From assembly GCA_902613755.1 (NCBI GenBank), contig CACMIH010000004.1, positions 1 to 64,000 of the forward strand: a stretch of 64,000 bases of DNA, in the 5' to 3' direction. Below, piece by piece: positions 1 through 9,011 of the stretch (positions are counted from its first letter, which is position 1; each line of letters opens with the position of its first letter). Below the pieces are notes generated by a model, which saw only the letters and a program-made list of their open reading frames with translations, was not told the DNA's origin and did not search any database. Source of the DNA: an uncultured Pelagibacteraceae bacterium. GTDB taxonomy: Bacteria; Pseudomonadota; Alphaproteobacteria; Pelagibacterales; Pelagibacteraceae. The translations under genes were made by a program, and so were the position numbers.

Positions 1-2
1 TT

Positions 3-350
3 AATGAAAAATATTTCAAAAGATCTATTCATCATGAAATTTTTCATATTATTGATGATAGGTTTAAAGAAATCTTTAATAAGGAAAAATGGTCAAATTT
101 AAATGATAAAAATTTTTCATATGCTGAATGTTCAACTTGTACAAATAATTTGGATTTAAACACTTATCTAAAGACATACGGTTTTATTACAGAATATTCT
201 AAATCCACCGCCTCTGAAGATATGGCTGAAATATTTTCACATCTAATGATTAGTAAAAAATTATTAGCCAAAAATGACGAAATACTAAAAAATAAAATAA
301 ATTTTATTAAAAATGGTGTTTATGAAATTGATAAAAATTTTAAATTTTAA
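3..350 (+). CDS. Zinc metallopeptidase, C-terminal fragment (cut by window edge)
   Basis: The reading frame is open to the left edge of the window, so only about 115 C-terminal residues are present and the true start lies outside. Fragment residues 11-15 read HEIFH, an HExxH zincin motif preceded by another His. A second acidic segment, SEDMAEIF, follows about 60 residues later and could supply the third zinc ligand. The layout recalls putative zinc-binding metallopeptidases in which HExxH is followed by a W/S-E-D-F/M-A-E motif. It ends 3 bases before the cyclophilin gene on the same strand, so the two may be co-transcribed. The family assignment is by motif only; substrate and location are unknown. 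Confidence 0.55.
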   Translation, partial: NEKYFKRSIHHEIFHIIDDRFKEIFNKEKWSNLNDKNFSYAECSTCTNNLDLNTYLKTYGFITEYSKSTASEDMAEIFSHLMISKKLLAKNDEILKNKINFIKNGVYEIDKNFKF

Positions 351-353
351 AAA

Positions 354-1004
354 ATGATAAAAAAAATAAAAATTTCTACATCAGAGCAAGTTATTCTCAT
401 TTTTTTAATATTATTAGCAATTTTCACCTTTTCATCTTTTATTATCTTAAAAAATAAATGTTTATTTGTGAAAAATTATAACCCTAATAATATTAAATTT
501 AAATTCCCTCAAAATATTGCTGTGCTTAATACCAATTGTGGAAATGTTATAATTGAACTGTATCCCAATATTTCGCCCAATTCTGTAAAAAGATTTAAGA
601 CTTTGATTAAAAAAGGTGCGTACGACAATATAGCTTTCCATAGAGTGATAGAAAACACCCTCGTTCAAGCTGGTGATTTAGAATTTGGAAAAAAAGGAAG
701 TCTAAATTATGGTAGAATAGGTTCAGGTAAATCGGGCCTTGGTACAATAAGGTCAGAACTTGAGGAAAAATTTGAATTTAAAAAAGGAAGTGTAGGACTA
801 GCAAGAAATAATGAGATAGATACAGAAGATAGTCAATTTTTTATTATACTAAAAGATATGCCTCTTTTTGAAGGTGAATATACACCAGTTGGAAAAGTAA
901 TTTATGGAATTAATGTTTTAGAAAAAGTTAAATTTGTAAAAAAATACAATATAGTTCCTAGACCAGATTTTATTAACACTTTTAGAATGATAGAGACTAA
1001 TTAA
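354..1004 (+). CDS. Membrane-anchored cyclophilin-type peptidyl-prolyl isomerase
   Basis: This 216-residue protein has one hydrophobic segment at about residues 12-32, reading as an uncleaved anchor, followed by a cyclophilin domain from about residue 53 to the end. The catalytic motif FHRVI (95-99, Arg97), the VQAGD segment (104-108) and a DSQFFI segment are all present, so the enzyme should be active in cis/trans isomerisation of X-Pro bonds. The anchor places the domain in the periplasm. The 3' end overlaps the convergent FadN-like gene by 8 bases. Cyclophilin family membership is clear; the anchoring is inferred from hydrophobicity. Confidence 0.88.
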   Translation: MIKKIKISTSEQVILIFLILLAIFTFSSFIILKNKCLFVKNYNPNNIKFKFPQNIAVLNTNCGNVIIELYPNISPNSVKRFKTLIKKGAYDNIAFHRVIENTLVQAGDLEFGKKGSLNYGRIGSGKSGLGTIRSELEEKFEFKKGSVGLARNNEIDTEDSQFFIILKDMPLFEGEYTPVGKVIYGINVLEKVKFVKKYNIVPRPDFINTFRMIETN

Positions 1005-3219
1005 CTAAAGGTTTTCCAGTTGAAAGAGTGTGTTTAATTCTATCCTGAGTTTGTTTGGTTTCTATCAATCTCATAAAAGAATCTAGCTCTAATTTATAAA
1101 GATCATCTTCTGATAAAGTTTTATCTAAATTTGTATCCCCACCACTTAAAACATTTGCCAGTTCTGTTCCAACATGCATTCCATGGTCTAGAATAATTTT
1201 TTCATTATATAATTTCTCTAAAACTTTAATCATCTTCTCTTTTAAAGGTTTTCCAGATAAATTAAATTTACACTCTTCTGGAGGAATAAAATCGTTGTTT
1301 TTATGGATAAGTTTTCTCGCTTCCTCAAAAAGACTGTTTCTATTCATGATTTTTTTATCTTCAGGTTTTAAATATTTTAAAGGCTCTGCTTCTACAGGTG
1401 AGGTTGCAGTTTTTGCGTATCCAATAATATCAAATACTTTTAAAGGAGCATAGTCAGGATCAGATTTTGCTTCATCGGTTTGTGACCATCTCCAAAGCAT
1501 TTCTTTACATCCACCTCCAGCTGGCACTAATCCAACAATTGTCTCTACTAGACCAACCACAATATTTGTGTGTGATGCAACAAAGTTACTTTGAACTAAA
1601 ACTTCAAAACCACCGCCCAAAGTAAGACCAGAAGGTGCAGACACTACTGGGTACTTAGAATATTTTAATGTTTTGCAAGTATCTTGAAAATATTTGATAA
1701 ATTTTTCTATAGATTTGAAATCACTCTTATCTGCAAAATTCATGGTATAACTTAAATTCACACCTGCAGAAAATTGCATACTTTCATTCATAATAATAAT
1801 AGGTTTATCAATTGCATTTTTTATTGCATCCATTGAGTCATAATCTAGTGCACAAGCTTTTGTTGTAAATTCAACAATATTAAAATCTTTAAAACGGTGA
1901 ATTTCAGCAGAATTATTTTTATCTACTTTAATTGCTGCTGGTCTAATTTTTCCTAATGTTTCAATATCAGTGTAAAGTTGTCTTTCTCCATAAAAGTTTT
2001 CATTTTTTGATTTTGATAAATTTTTTAAAAATTTATTGTTTTCAAAATTATCTATTCTTGAAAAAAAATTTTCTACTCCAATTGATTTTAACATTTCAAA
2101 AGGACCCATTGTCCAATTAAAACCAAGTCTCATTGCTTCATCTATATCGTTGAACTTATCTGTAATTCCTGGAACTAGAGAAGACGCATATTTTATTATT
2201 TTAGAAATTACTTCCCAAGCATATTCTCCATATTTATCTTTTCGATTAATTAAATTATTAATATCTACAGTTTCAATTCCTAAATCTATTTTTTTGGAGG
2301 TTGTATATTCACCTGTTTCTAAATTAATAGCTTCTAATATTTTCTGGTTTCCACTTTTATTCATTCTATAAAAACCACCTTTTCCTTTACGTCCAGTGTA
2401 ACCAGAATCAATTAATTTTTTTACTAATGGAATTTCTTTTGCAACTATTTGAAATTCATCATTTTCTGGAAGTTCTTTGATAAAACTTTTTAAAACATCG
2501 GCCATCAAATCAATTCCAATTAAGTCATATAAGCCAAAAACACCTGTTTTAGGTATGCCCATGGGTCTTCCAAACACTGCATCGGCTTCTTCAATTGATA
2601 ATTTCATTTTGAATGCTTCAGTCATTGCTACCTGCATTGCATAAACACCTATCCTATTTCCCAAGAATCCAGGTGTATCATTACAAACAATAGCCCCTTT
2701 ACCTAATTCAATTTCACAAAATTTTTTAAGAGAATTAATTTTATTTAAATCATTATTCTCATTCTTAACAATTTCTAACAATCCCATGTATCTAACCGGA
2801 TTAAAGAAATGAGTTATACAAAAATCTTTTTTTTCTTCTTCGGTTAATTTCTCTGATAAAACTTTTATTGGAATAGATGATGTGTTTGATGAAACAATTG
2901 CTCCCTGTTTCCTATTCTTAAATATTTTTTCATAAATATTATGCTTAATATCAATTCTTTCAACAACAGCTTCAACAACCCAATCAGCTTCTTTTACTGC
3001 ATCAAAATTATCATTAATGTTCCCAACTTTAATATTTTCAATTTTGGTTTTATCTAAAAGTAACGGGGGTCTTGATTTATGAATTCTATCTCTAGCTTTT
3101 TCAGATATTTCTGTTGTTAAATCTAGAAGAATTACTGGTACATTGGCATTACAAAGGTGTGCTGCAATTCCACTACCCATCGTACCAGATCCGATAACAA
3201 CTACTTTTTTTATATCCAT
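997..3219 (-). CDS. fadN: 3-hydroxyacyl-CoA dehydrogenase / enoyl-CoA hydratase fusion (FadN-like)
   Basis: A bifunctional beta-oxidation enzyme of about 740 residues. The N-terminal half is a 3-hydroxyacyl-CoA dehydrogenase with a GSGTMGSG dinucleotide loop near residues 10-17 and the THFFNPV segment that carries the catalytic His. The C-terminal half is a crotonase-fold hydratase with FSAGVNL, LGGGFEV and VGLVPAGGG segments. The order dehydrogenase then hydratase is that of FadN, the reverse of FadB/FadJ. I chose the ATG at 3219 over a TTG nine bases upstream. The divergent thiolase begins about 100 bases away, giving a compact fatty-acid oxidation pair. Confidence 0.88.
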   Translation of the reverse strand: MDIKKVVVIGSGTMGSGIAAHLCNANVPVILLDLTTEISEKARDRIHKSRPPLLLDKTKIENIKVGNINDNFDAVKEADWVVEAVVERIDIKHNIYEKIFKNRKQGAIVSSNTSSIPIKVLSEKLTEEEKKDFCITHFFNPVRYMGLLEIVKNENNDLNKINSLKKFCEIELGKGAIVCNDTPGFLGNRIGVYAMQVAMTEAFKMKLSIEEADAVFGRPMGIPKTGVFGLYDLIGIDLMADVLKSFIKELPENDEFQIVAKEIPLVKKLIDSGYTGRKGKGGFYRMNKSGNQKILEAINLETGEYTTSKKIDLGIETVDINNLINRKDKYGEYAWEVISKIIKYASSLVPGITDKFNDIDEAMRLGFNWTMGPFEMLKSIGVENFFSRIDNFENNKFLKNLSKSKNENFYGERQLYTDIETLGKIRPAAIKVDKNNSAEIHRFKDFNIVEFTTKACALDYDSMDAIKNAIDKPIIIMNESMQFSAGVNLSYTMNFADKSDFKSIEKFIKYFQDTCKTLKYSKYPVVSAPSGLTLGGGFEVLVQSNFVASHTNIVVGLVETIVGLVPAGGGCKEMLWRWSQTDEAKSDPDYAPLKVFDIIGYAKTATSPVEAEPLKYLKPEDKKIMNRNSLFEEARKLIHKNNDFIPPEECKFNLSGKPLKEKMIKVLEKLYNEKIILDHGMHVGTELANVLSGGDTNLDKTLSEDDLYKLELDSFMRLIETKQTQDRIKHTLSTGKPLVN

Positions 3220-3324
3220 AATCAGCAAACTTTTATTGAATTAATCAAAAACTTGAAATAAGACAAATTTCCTGATTAATTAAACTCTTAAGCTATATAA
3301 ATTAACACAATATTAAAGAGAAAA

Positions 3325-4452
3325 ATGTATAATTCAGTAATAGCTGGTTACTCCAGATCACCTTTTGCAATGGCTAATAAAGGGAATTTGATAGATGTAA
3401 AACCAGTTAATCTTCTAGCTGAAGTAATTAAAAACCTTGTATCACAATCAAAAATTAATCCAAAAGAAATTGATGATGTTGTTGTGGGATGTGCTTTTCA
3501 GGTTGGTGAACAGTGTTTTAATATTGGAAGATTGGTAACCTTTTTATCAGACTTAGATATGAGAGTTCCAGGTATGTCTGTAGATAGATGGTGTGGGTCT
3601 TCTATGGAAGCAATTCATATTGCTGCTGGAAAAATAGCAATGGGATCAGGTAAGATTTTTATTTGTGGAGGTGTAGAAAGTATGACAAGAGTTAGAACTG
3701 GGTTTGAATCTTTACCTTATCCTTATTCAGATAAAGAGAAACAAAATCCACATTTATATTTATCAATGGGTATTACTGCAGAGAATGTGGCAAAAAAATA
3801 TAATATTTCAAGAACTGAACAACAAGAGTTCTCTTTAGAAAGTCATAGAAAAGCAAATGAAGCCCAACAAAAAAATAAATTTATAAACGAAATTACTAAG
3901 ATAGGGGATTGTGAAATAGATGAAAATATTAGACCTAATAGCACTATGGAAAAATTAGATAGTTTAAAGTTGGTGTTCGATCAGAATGGAAGTGTAACAG
4001 CTGCAACTTCATCTCCTCTAACTGATGGAGCTGCTGCAACTCTAATATGTGAAGAAAATTTTGCTAAAGAAAATGGTTTAGAAGTTCTTGGAAGAATAAA
4101 ATCTACTGCTGTTGAGGGATGTAATCCAAACTATATGGGATTAGGTCCAATTTCAGCGACCAAAAAAGCTTTAGATAGAGCCAAACTTTCAATAAAAGAA
4201 ATTGATATTGTGGAGCTAAATGAAGCTTTCGCATCTCAATCACTAGCTTGTATCAAGGATTTAGAAATAGACATTAAAAAAGTAAATCTAGACGGTGGTG
4301 CAATTGCTTTGGGACATCCTTTAGGGGCAACAGGTGCGAGAATAACAGGAAAAGCTGCACAACTTTTAAAAAGAGAAAATAAAAAATACGCTCTTGCTAC
4401 TCAATGTATTGGTTTGGGAATGGGAATTGCAACAATAATTGAAGCTGTTTAA
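3325..4452 (+). CDS. Acetyl-CoA acyltransferase (thiolase)
   Basis: A 375-residue thiolase that cleaves 3-ketoacyl-CoA with CoA to acetyl-CoA and a shortened acyl-CoA. The nucleophilic cysteine is Cys90 in DRWCGSS. The NEAFA motif, the GHPLGATGAR segment with its catalytic His, and a C-terminal QCIGLGMG loop with the second Cys are all intact. The length is slightly under the usual 390. It is divergent from the FadN-like gene and converges on the transporter operon with only 2 bases between stop codons. Chain-length preference cannot be told from sequence. Confidence 0.92.
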   Translation: MYNSVIAGYSRSPFAMANKGNLIDVKPVNLLAEVIKNLVSQSKINPKEIDDVVVGCAFQVGEQCFNIGRLVTFLSDLDMRVPGMSVDRWCGSSMEAIHIAAGKIAMGSGKIFICGGVESMTRVRTGFESLPYPYSDKEKQNPHLYLSMGITAENVAKKYNISRTEQQEFSLESHRKANEAQQKNKFINEITKIGDCEIDENIRPNSTMEKLDSLKLVFDQNGSVTAATSSPLTDGAAATLICEENFAKENGLEVLGRIKSTAVEGCNPNYMGLGPISATKKALDRAKLSIKEIDIVELNEAFASQSLACIKDLEIDIKKVNLDGGAIALGHPLGATGARITGKAAQLLKRENKKYALATQCIGLGMGIATIIEAV

Positions 4453-4454
4453 TT

Positions 4455-5309
4455 TTATCTATTAATTCCTCTTAATCTTTCAGATCTTCTTCTCAATAAT
4501 TCTGCGCTAATCAAAACCAAAGTTGACAGGATTATAAGACAAGTAGCTACAGCAAGTATTGTGGGGCTTAGCTGCTCTCTTAAACCAACCCACATTTGAA
4601 TAGGTATAGTAGTATTATCTAGTCCAGCTAAAAATAAGACTACAACAACTTCATCAAATGAGGTTACAAATGCAAATAAACCACCAGATATAACACCTGG
4701 TAATATAAGTGGTAGCGTAACTTTCATAAAAGTATTAAATGGAGTACTTCCTAAACTTGCTGACGCCCTAGTTATACTATGATCAAATCCTGATAAAGTT
4801 GCTGTAACTGTAATTACAACAAATGGTGTTCCTAAAATTATATGGGCCAATATAATTCCTGTATGAGTAGCTGCTAGTCCTACTTTCGCCATAAAAAAGA
4901 AAATTGCAACTCCAGAAATTATTAATGGAATAATCATTGGTGAAATTAATATAGCCATAATCAAACCTTTAAATGGCATGTGTCTACTACTTAATCCAAC
5001 TGCTGCTAGTGTACCTATGATAACAGATCCTATAGTTGAAAAAAAAGCTATCATTAAACTATTTTTAGCCGCTAAGCCCCATGGATTTTTAGTTCCCCAG
5101 ATCATATCTTTATACCATCTTAATGAAAATCCATCGGGATCTAATCTTTTCATTTTCTCTGAAAAAATTAAAAATTCATCGTGACTAAAAGATAATGGAA
5201 ATATCACAAACAGAGGAGCTATAAGGAAAATAAAAACGCAAGTACATATTGTTAAATAAATATAGTGCCAAATTTTATATCTAGTTTCTGTATAACTTGG
5301 TAATGCCAT
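4455..5309 (-). CDS. potC: PotC-like ABC transporter permease
   Basis: A 284-residue inner-membrane permease with about six transmembrane segments and the EAA coupling loop (around ASLGSTPFNTFMKVTLPL) that contacts the ATPase. It belongs to the spermidine/putrescine (PotC/YdcV) branch. It is the last gene of a minus-strand run and starts 7 bases after the PotB-like gene. In this family the pair imports polyamines, but related systems carry other amines or organic anions. The neighbouring DoeA/EutA-like genes leave the substrate open. Confidence 0.85.
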   Translation of the reverse strand: MALPSYTETRYKIWHYIYLTICTCVFIFLIAPLFVIFPLSFSHDEFLIFSEKMKRLDPDGFSLRWYKDMIWGTKNPWGLAAKNSLMIAFFSTIGSVIIGTLAAVGLSSRHMPFKGLIMAILISPMIIPLIISGVAIFFFMAKVGLAATHTGIILAHIILGTPFVVITVTATLSGFDHSITRASASLGSTPFNTFMKVTLPLILPGVISGGLFAFVTSFDEVVVVLFLAGLDNTTIPIQMWVGLREQLSPTILAVATCLIILSTLVLISAELLRRRSERLRGINR

Positions 5310-5316
5310 ATGAAAT

Positions 5317-6570
5317 TTATCCTAATTTTATGTTATCAACTCCTACAAGTTTATTATAAAGCCAATATATGGCTAAAACTCCAAATAATAACATAAGACC
5401 CATTGCAGAGGCAAAACTCCAATCTAATGTTTGTTTCATATGATAAGCAATATTATTACTTATAAGAGTTCCGGATGCACCCCCTACCAATTCTGGCGTT
5501 ATGTAATAACCAACAGCTAAAATAAATACTAATAAAGATCCCGCTCCAACTCCTGAAATAGTTAATGGAAAATAAATTTTCCAAAAAGATACAAAAGGTG
5601 TTCCACCAAGTGATTTTCCAGCTCTCATCATACTTGGAGAAACAGTTTTCATCACACTGTAAAGTGGAAGTACCATAAAAGGCAATAATATTTGAGTCAT
5701 TGCAACATATGTACCAACTTTATTATACATCATCTGTGGTCTGTTTTCGTCACCAACTAAACCAATCATTACTATGAAATCATTTACCAACCCTTGTTGT
5801 TGCAATAAAATCATCCAACTAGCTGTTCTAACAAGTAAAGATGTCCAGAATGGTAATAAAACACATATCATTAACAAATTACTGTATTTCACAGGAATTG
5901 TTGCCAACAAATGAGCTATCGGATACCCCATAAAAAAACAAAAAATGGTTACAAAGAAGGCAACCTCTAAAGTTCTGATCCAAAGTGTTTTGTAAACTCT
6001 TCTTTTTTCCTCAACCTGAACTATATCACCATTTTGATCTTCATACATATCCACTGCCTTCAAATATTTTCCAATTGTGTAGGGTGGAGCTGTTCTCTTC
6101 ATTGCTTGCCAATATGTAACATCCGCAAATCTTTTATGAACAGAAATTATTTGTTCTTTATAGTTTCCATCTTCAAATTTTTTCATTTTTCTTTTTAGTT
6201 TTTTGAGAATAGAATTAAAGCCGTTTTTTTCTTTATTTAATCTTTGACCTAATTTTCCCTGTGTTTTATTTTCTACCAAAACTTTATAATCAGATAAAAA
6301 ACTAGCATATACCTCTTCAGGAGGAAGTTCTTGTCCATCCCAATTTTCCATTGCCTTAAATGTTTTGGGAAGCATATTGGTAATCATTCTATCATCAATG
6401 CTTCTAGTAAACATTTCTCCAATCGGTGAAATATAGGTAATCAGTAAAAATAATAGTAATGGGGCAACAAGCAAAAAAGCTTTAATTTTATTTTTTCTCT
6501 CAGCTTTTTTTAAACTTATTGATAACGGTACACCGTCAGTTGTTAAAATTTGTTCTGTTTTTAAATTCAT
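5317..6570 (-). CDS. potB: PotB-like ABC transporter permease with long periplasmic loop
   Basis: The partner permease of the PotADBC-type importer. At 417 residues it is well above the usual 280-310 of PotB. The extra length is a charged, Lys/Glu-rich loop at about residues 52-195 between the first and second membrane segments; the rest, with five further segments and the EAA loop KSLGGTPFVSFWKIYFPL, is canonical. The ATG abuts the run of eight A residues (plus strand) that forms the U-tract of the hairpin after the binding-protein gene. Translation therefore depends on readthrough of that hairpin or on RNA processing there. Confidence 0.83.
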   Translation of the reverse strand: MNLKTEQILTTDGVPLSISLKKAERKNKIKAFLLVAPLLLFLLITYISPIGEMFTRSIDDRMITNMLPKTFKAMENWDGQELPPEEVYASFLSDYKVLVENKTQGKLGQRLNKEKNGFNSILKKLKRKMKKFEDGNYKEQIISVHKRFADVTYWQAMKRTAPPYTIGKYLKAVDMYEDQNGDIVQVEEKRRVYKTLWIRTLEVAFFVTIFCFFMGYPIAHLLATIPVKYSNLLMICVLLPFWTSLLVRTASWMILLQQQGLVNDFIVMIGLVGDENRPQMMYNKVGTYVAMTQILLPFMVLPLYSVMKTVSPSMMRAGKSLGGTPFVSFWKIYFPLTISGVGAGSLLVFILAVGYYITPELVGGASGTLISNNIAYHMKQTLDWSFASAMGLMLLFGVLAIYWLYNKLVGVDNIKLG

Positions 6571-6599
6571 AAAAAAAAGGGCGGTTTTAAAACCGCCCT
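6571..6599 (-). terminator. Intrinsic-terminator-like hairpin between potD and potB
   Basis: A perfect ten-base inverted repeat, GGGCGGTTTT at 6579-6588 and AAAACCGCCC at 6589-6598, is followed in the minus-strand direction by eight T residues (6578-6571). The potB start codon comes next. It has every element of a rho-independent terminator but sits inside an operon, so it most likely acts as a partial terminator or 3'-end stabiliser favouring potD mRNA. Confidence 0.85.
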
Positions 6600-6634
6600 A
6601 TTCTATTTTAAAATATTAACTTTTAAAGTTAAAA

Positions 6635-7753
6635 TTATTTAAGTCCTGCCTGCATTGCTGTCCACATTTCACCAAGTTCTGTACCGTTATCAGCCCAGTA
6701 AATTGCGTCTACTAGAAAATACTTTTTCGTATTAGCTGGAGCTGTTGGCATTTGAGGTAACATATCTGTTTTACCATCTTTGTACCACGGTTCATTATTT
6801 TCAATTATGTCTAAAGAAGATATTCTAAAAGGTGCATAAGCAATATGTTTTGCAGATCCTGCTAAACCTTCAGTACTCATCATCTCCTTAATTGCTTTCA
6901 TTGCATCAGCTTCGTTTGGTCCGCCTTTAACAACTGCCATATATTGATAATCTAAACCTTGACCATCCCATACTTGAGTAAGAGGGGCACCATCCATGAT
7001 CGCATTAAAAAATCTTCCATTCCAGCCCGTTGCCATCACTACCTCACCAGACATTAACAGTTCTGGTGGTTTAGCTCCTGCAGACCAAAATACACATCCA
7101 CCGTTTGGATCTTCACAAAGGGCTTTAATTTTATCCATAGCTCGTTGAACTCCGCCATCAGCCTCTAATTTTCTGTATACAAGACCATTACCTTTTCCAA
7201 CATTAACTCCATCAGCCTGTAATGCTATTTCTAGATTTGTCATAGGAGTATTATAAATTCCTCTTTTACCAGGAAATTTTTTAGTATCAAAAAAATCTTT
7301 TATAGTTTTTGGTTTTTTACTTCCAATAGTGTCGTGGTTGTAAGCGTATGTCCAAGAATACAAAATATTTCCTACAGCGCACGCACTAGGCATTGGAGCA
7401 AAAAAATCTTTTGATGCTACTGTTCCGTCTGGAGCTGGTCCAAAGTCGTTATCGAAATCAAATTCAACAAATAATCCTTCGTCACATCCATTTATACTAT
7501 CACTTGCATAAAGATCAATTATATCCCATGTAATTGCGCCTGCTTCTTTTTGTGCTGTAATTTCTGATAATCCTCCAGAGTAGTCTACCCAATCTATTGG
7601 TATACCTAGTTTCTTAGCCGTTGGATCACCATAACCTAGTTTTTGGCTATTTGTATAAGCTCCACCCCAAGACGCTACAACTACAGCGTATGCTGATGAA
7701 GATACAGAAAATGCAAAAATTAAAGCAAGTAAAAATTTACTTATTTTTTTCAT
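6635..7753 (-). CDS. potD: PotD-like periplasmic substrate-binding protein
   Basis: A 372-residue extracytoplasmic binding protein of the polyamine/2-aminoethylphosphonate-type family. A clear signal peptide ends near SSSAYA at about residues 18-23, followed by VVVASWGGAYTNSQ, the first strand and ligand loop seen in PotD and PotF relatives. A GGAGGAAT ribosome site lies just upstream of the ATG. It follows the ATPase gene after about 127 bases and precedes the permeases across a terminator-like hairpin. Ligand specificity is not readable; polyamine is the family default. Confidence 0.87.
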   Translation of the reverse strand: MKKISKFLLALIFAFSVSSSAYAVVVASWGGAYTNSQKLGYGDPTAKKLGIPIDWVDYSGGLSEITAQKEAGAITWDIIDLYASDSINGCDEGLFVEFDFDNDFGPAPDGTVASKDFFAPMPSACAVGNILYSWTYAYNHDTIGSKKPKTIKDFFDTKKFPGKRGIYNTPMTNLEIALQADGVNVGKGNGLVYRKLEADGGVQRAMDKIKALCEDPNGGCVFWSAGAKPPELLMSGEVVMATGWNGRFFNAIMDGAPLTQVWDGQGLDYQYMAVVKGGPNEADAMKAIKEMMSTEGLAGSAKHIAYAPFRISSLDIIENNEPWYKDGKTDMLPQMPTAPANTKKYFLVDAIYWADNGTELGEMWTAMQAGLK

Positions 7754-7880
7754 TATTCCTCCGTTTAAACGTTAATATAAATTTATTTATATAAGTAAAA
7801 TTACATCAAATAGCTAAACTGAAGTCAACAGCTGATTTTATCTTTAAAATATATACTAAATAAACATAACTTTTAATTGA

Positions 7881-8966
7881 TTATTTTGGGTCTAGTGCTC
7901 TTGCGTCAGCACTATTCCAACCAATATTAATGTCTTGGCTTACTTTTAGATCTAAGTTGGATGAGCTATTTGGAACTTTTAAAATGAATTCTGAGCTTCC
8001 TAAAAGATTTAATCTAACTCTTGTATGATCACCATGATAAATCACTTCTTCTATCTTCCCAGTAAACATATTGTCCATTTTATCTGTGGGATTGATTAGT
8101 GCTCTTTCAGGTCTTAATGAAACAGTAGTTTTTTCTCCTTTAGATTTAATTGAAATAGGATTGGCTAAAATTTCTGAATTTACTAATTTCACTTTACATT
8201 TGTCTTTATCGATATCAACTACTTCTCCATTGAAAGTATTATTTTCACCAATAAATTCAGCCACAAAAGAATTCGCAGGCTTTTCGTAGAGTTCGGAAGG
8301 ATTTGAAAGTTGCTGAACTTTTCCGTTATTAAATACAGCAATTCTATTTGACATAGTTAAAGCTTCACTTTGATCATGAGTAACATATACTACAGTTACT
8401 CCAATACTTTCATGAATATGTTTAATTTCATATTGCATACTTTCTCTCAAATTTTTATCTAACGCTCCTAAAGGCTCATCCATTAATACAACAGCAGGAT
8501 CAAATACTAAAGCTCTTGCAACTGCAACTCTTTGTTGTTGTCCACCAGAAAGTTGTGCGGGCATCCTAGACTCAAATCCATTTAATGAAACCATTGATAA
8601 AGCTTTATCAACTTTTTTATCTATTTCATCTTTTTGAATTTTTCTTACTCTTAATGGAAATGCTAAGTTTTCATAAACTGTCATATGTGGGAATAATGCA
8701 TAGTTTTGAAACACCATTCCAATCCCTCTTTTATGAGGTGGAATATTAGAAATTATATTTCCATCTAATAATATTTCCCCATGAGTTGGTGTTTCAAATC
8801 CAGCTAACATCATTAAACATGTTGTCTTACCTGAGCCAGATGGACCAAGCATAGTAATAAACTCACCCTCTGCGATATCTAATTGAAGATCTTTAACGAC
8901 AAGAACTTTGCCGTCATAACTCTTATCTACTTTATCAAATTTTACGAATTCTGGATTTTTAGACAT
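7881..8966 (-). CDS. potA: PotA-like ABC transporter ATPase
   Basis: A 361-residue ATPase that energises the PotBC-type permeases. Walker A is GPSGSGKTT, the signature is LSGGQQQRV, Walker B is VVLMDEPLGALD, and the switch His is in VTHDQSE. A C-terminal TOBE-type domain follows, as usual in PotA and FbpC. The gene is 45 bases downstream of the DoeA-like gene on the same strand, so transport and hydrolysis genes probably share a transcript. Confidence 0.9.
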   Translation of the reverse strand: MSKNPEFVKFDKVDKSYDGKVLVVKDLQLDIAEGEFITMLGPSGSGKTTCLMMLAGFETPTHGEILLDGNIISNIPPHKRGIGMVFQNYALFPHMTVYENLAFPLRVRKIQKDEIDKKVDKALSMVSLNGFESRMPAQLSGGQQQRVAVARALVFDPAVVLMDEPLGALDKNLRESMQYEIKHIHESIGVTVVYVTHDQSEALTMSNRIAVFNNGKVQQLSNPSELYEKPANSFVAEFIGENNTFNGEVVDIDKDKCKVKLVNSEILANPISIKSKGEKTTVSLRPERALINPTDKMDNMFTGKIEEVIYHGDHTRVRLNLLGSSEFILKVPNSSSNLDLKVSQDINIGWNSADARALDPK

Positions 8967-9011
8967 AAAGGTGCATATAAAACATTTGTATAAATAGATT
9001 TCAATAGCTAA

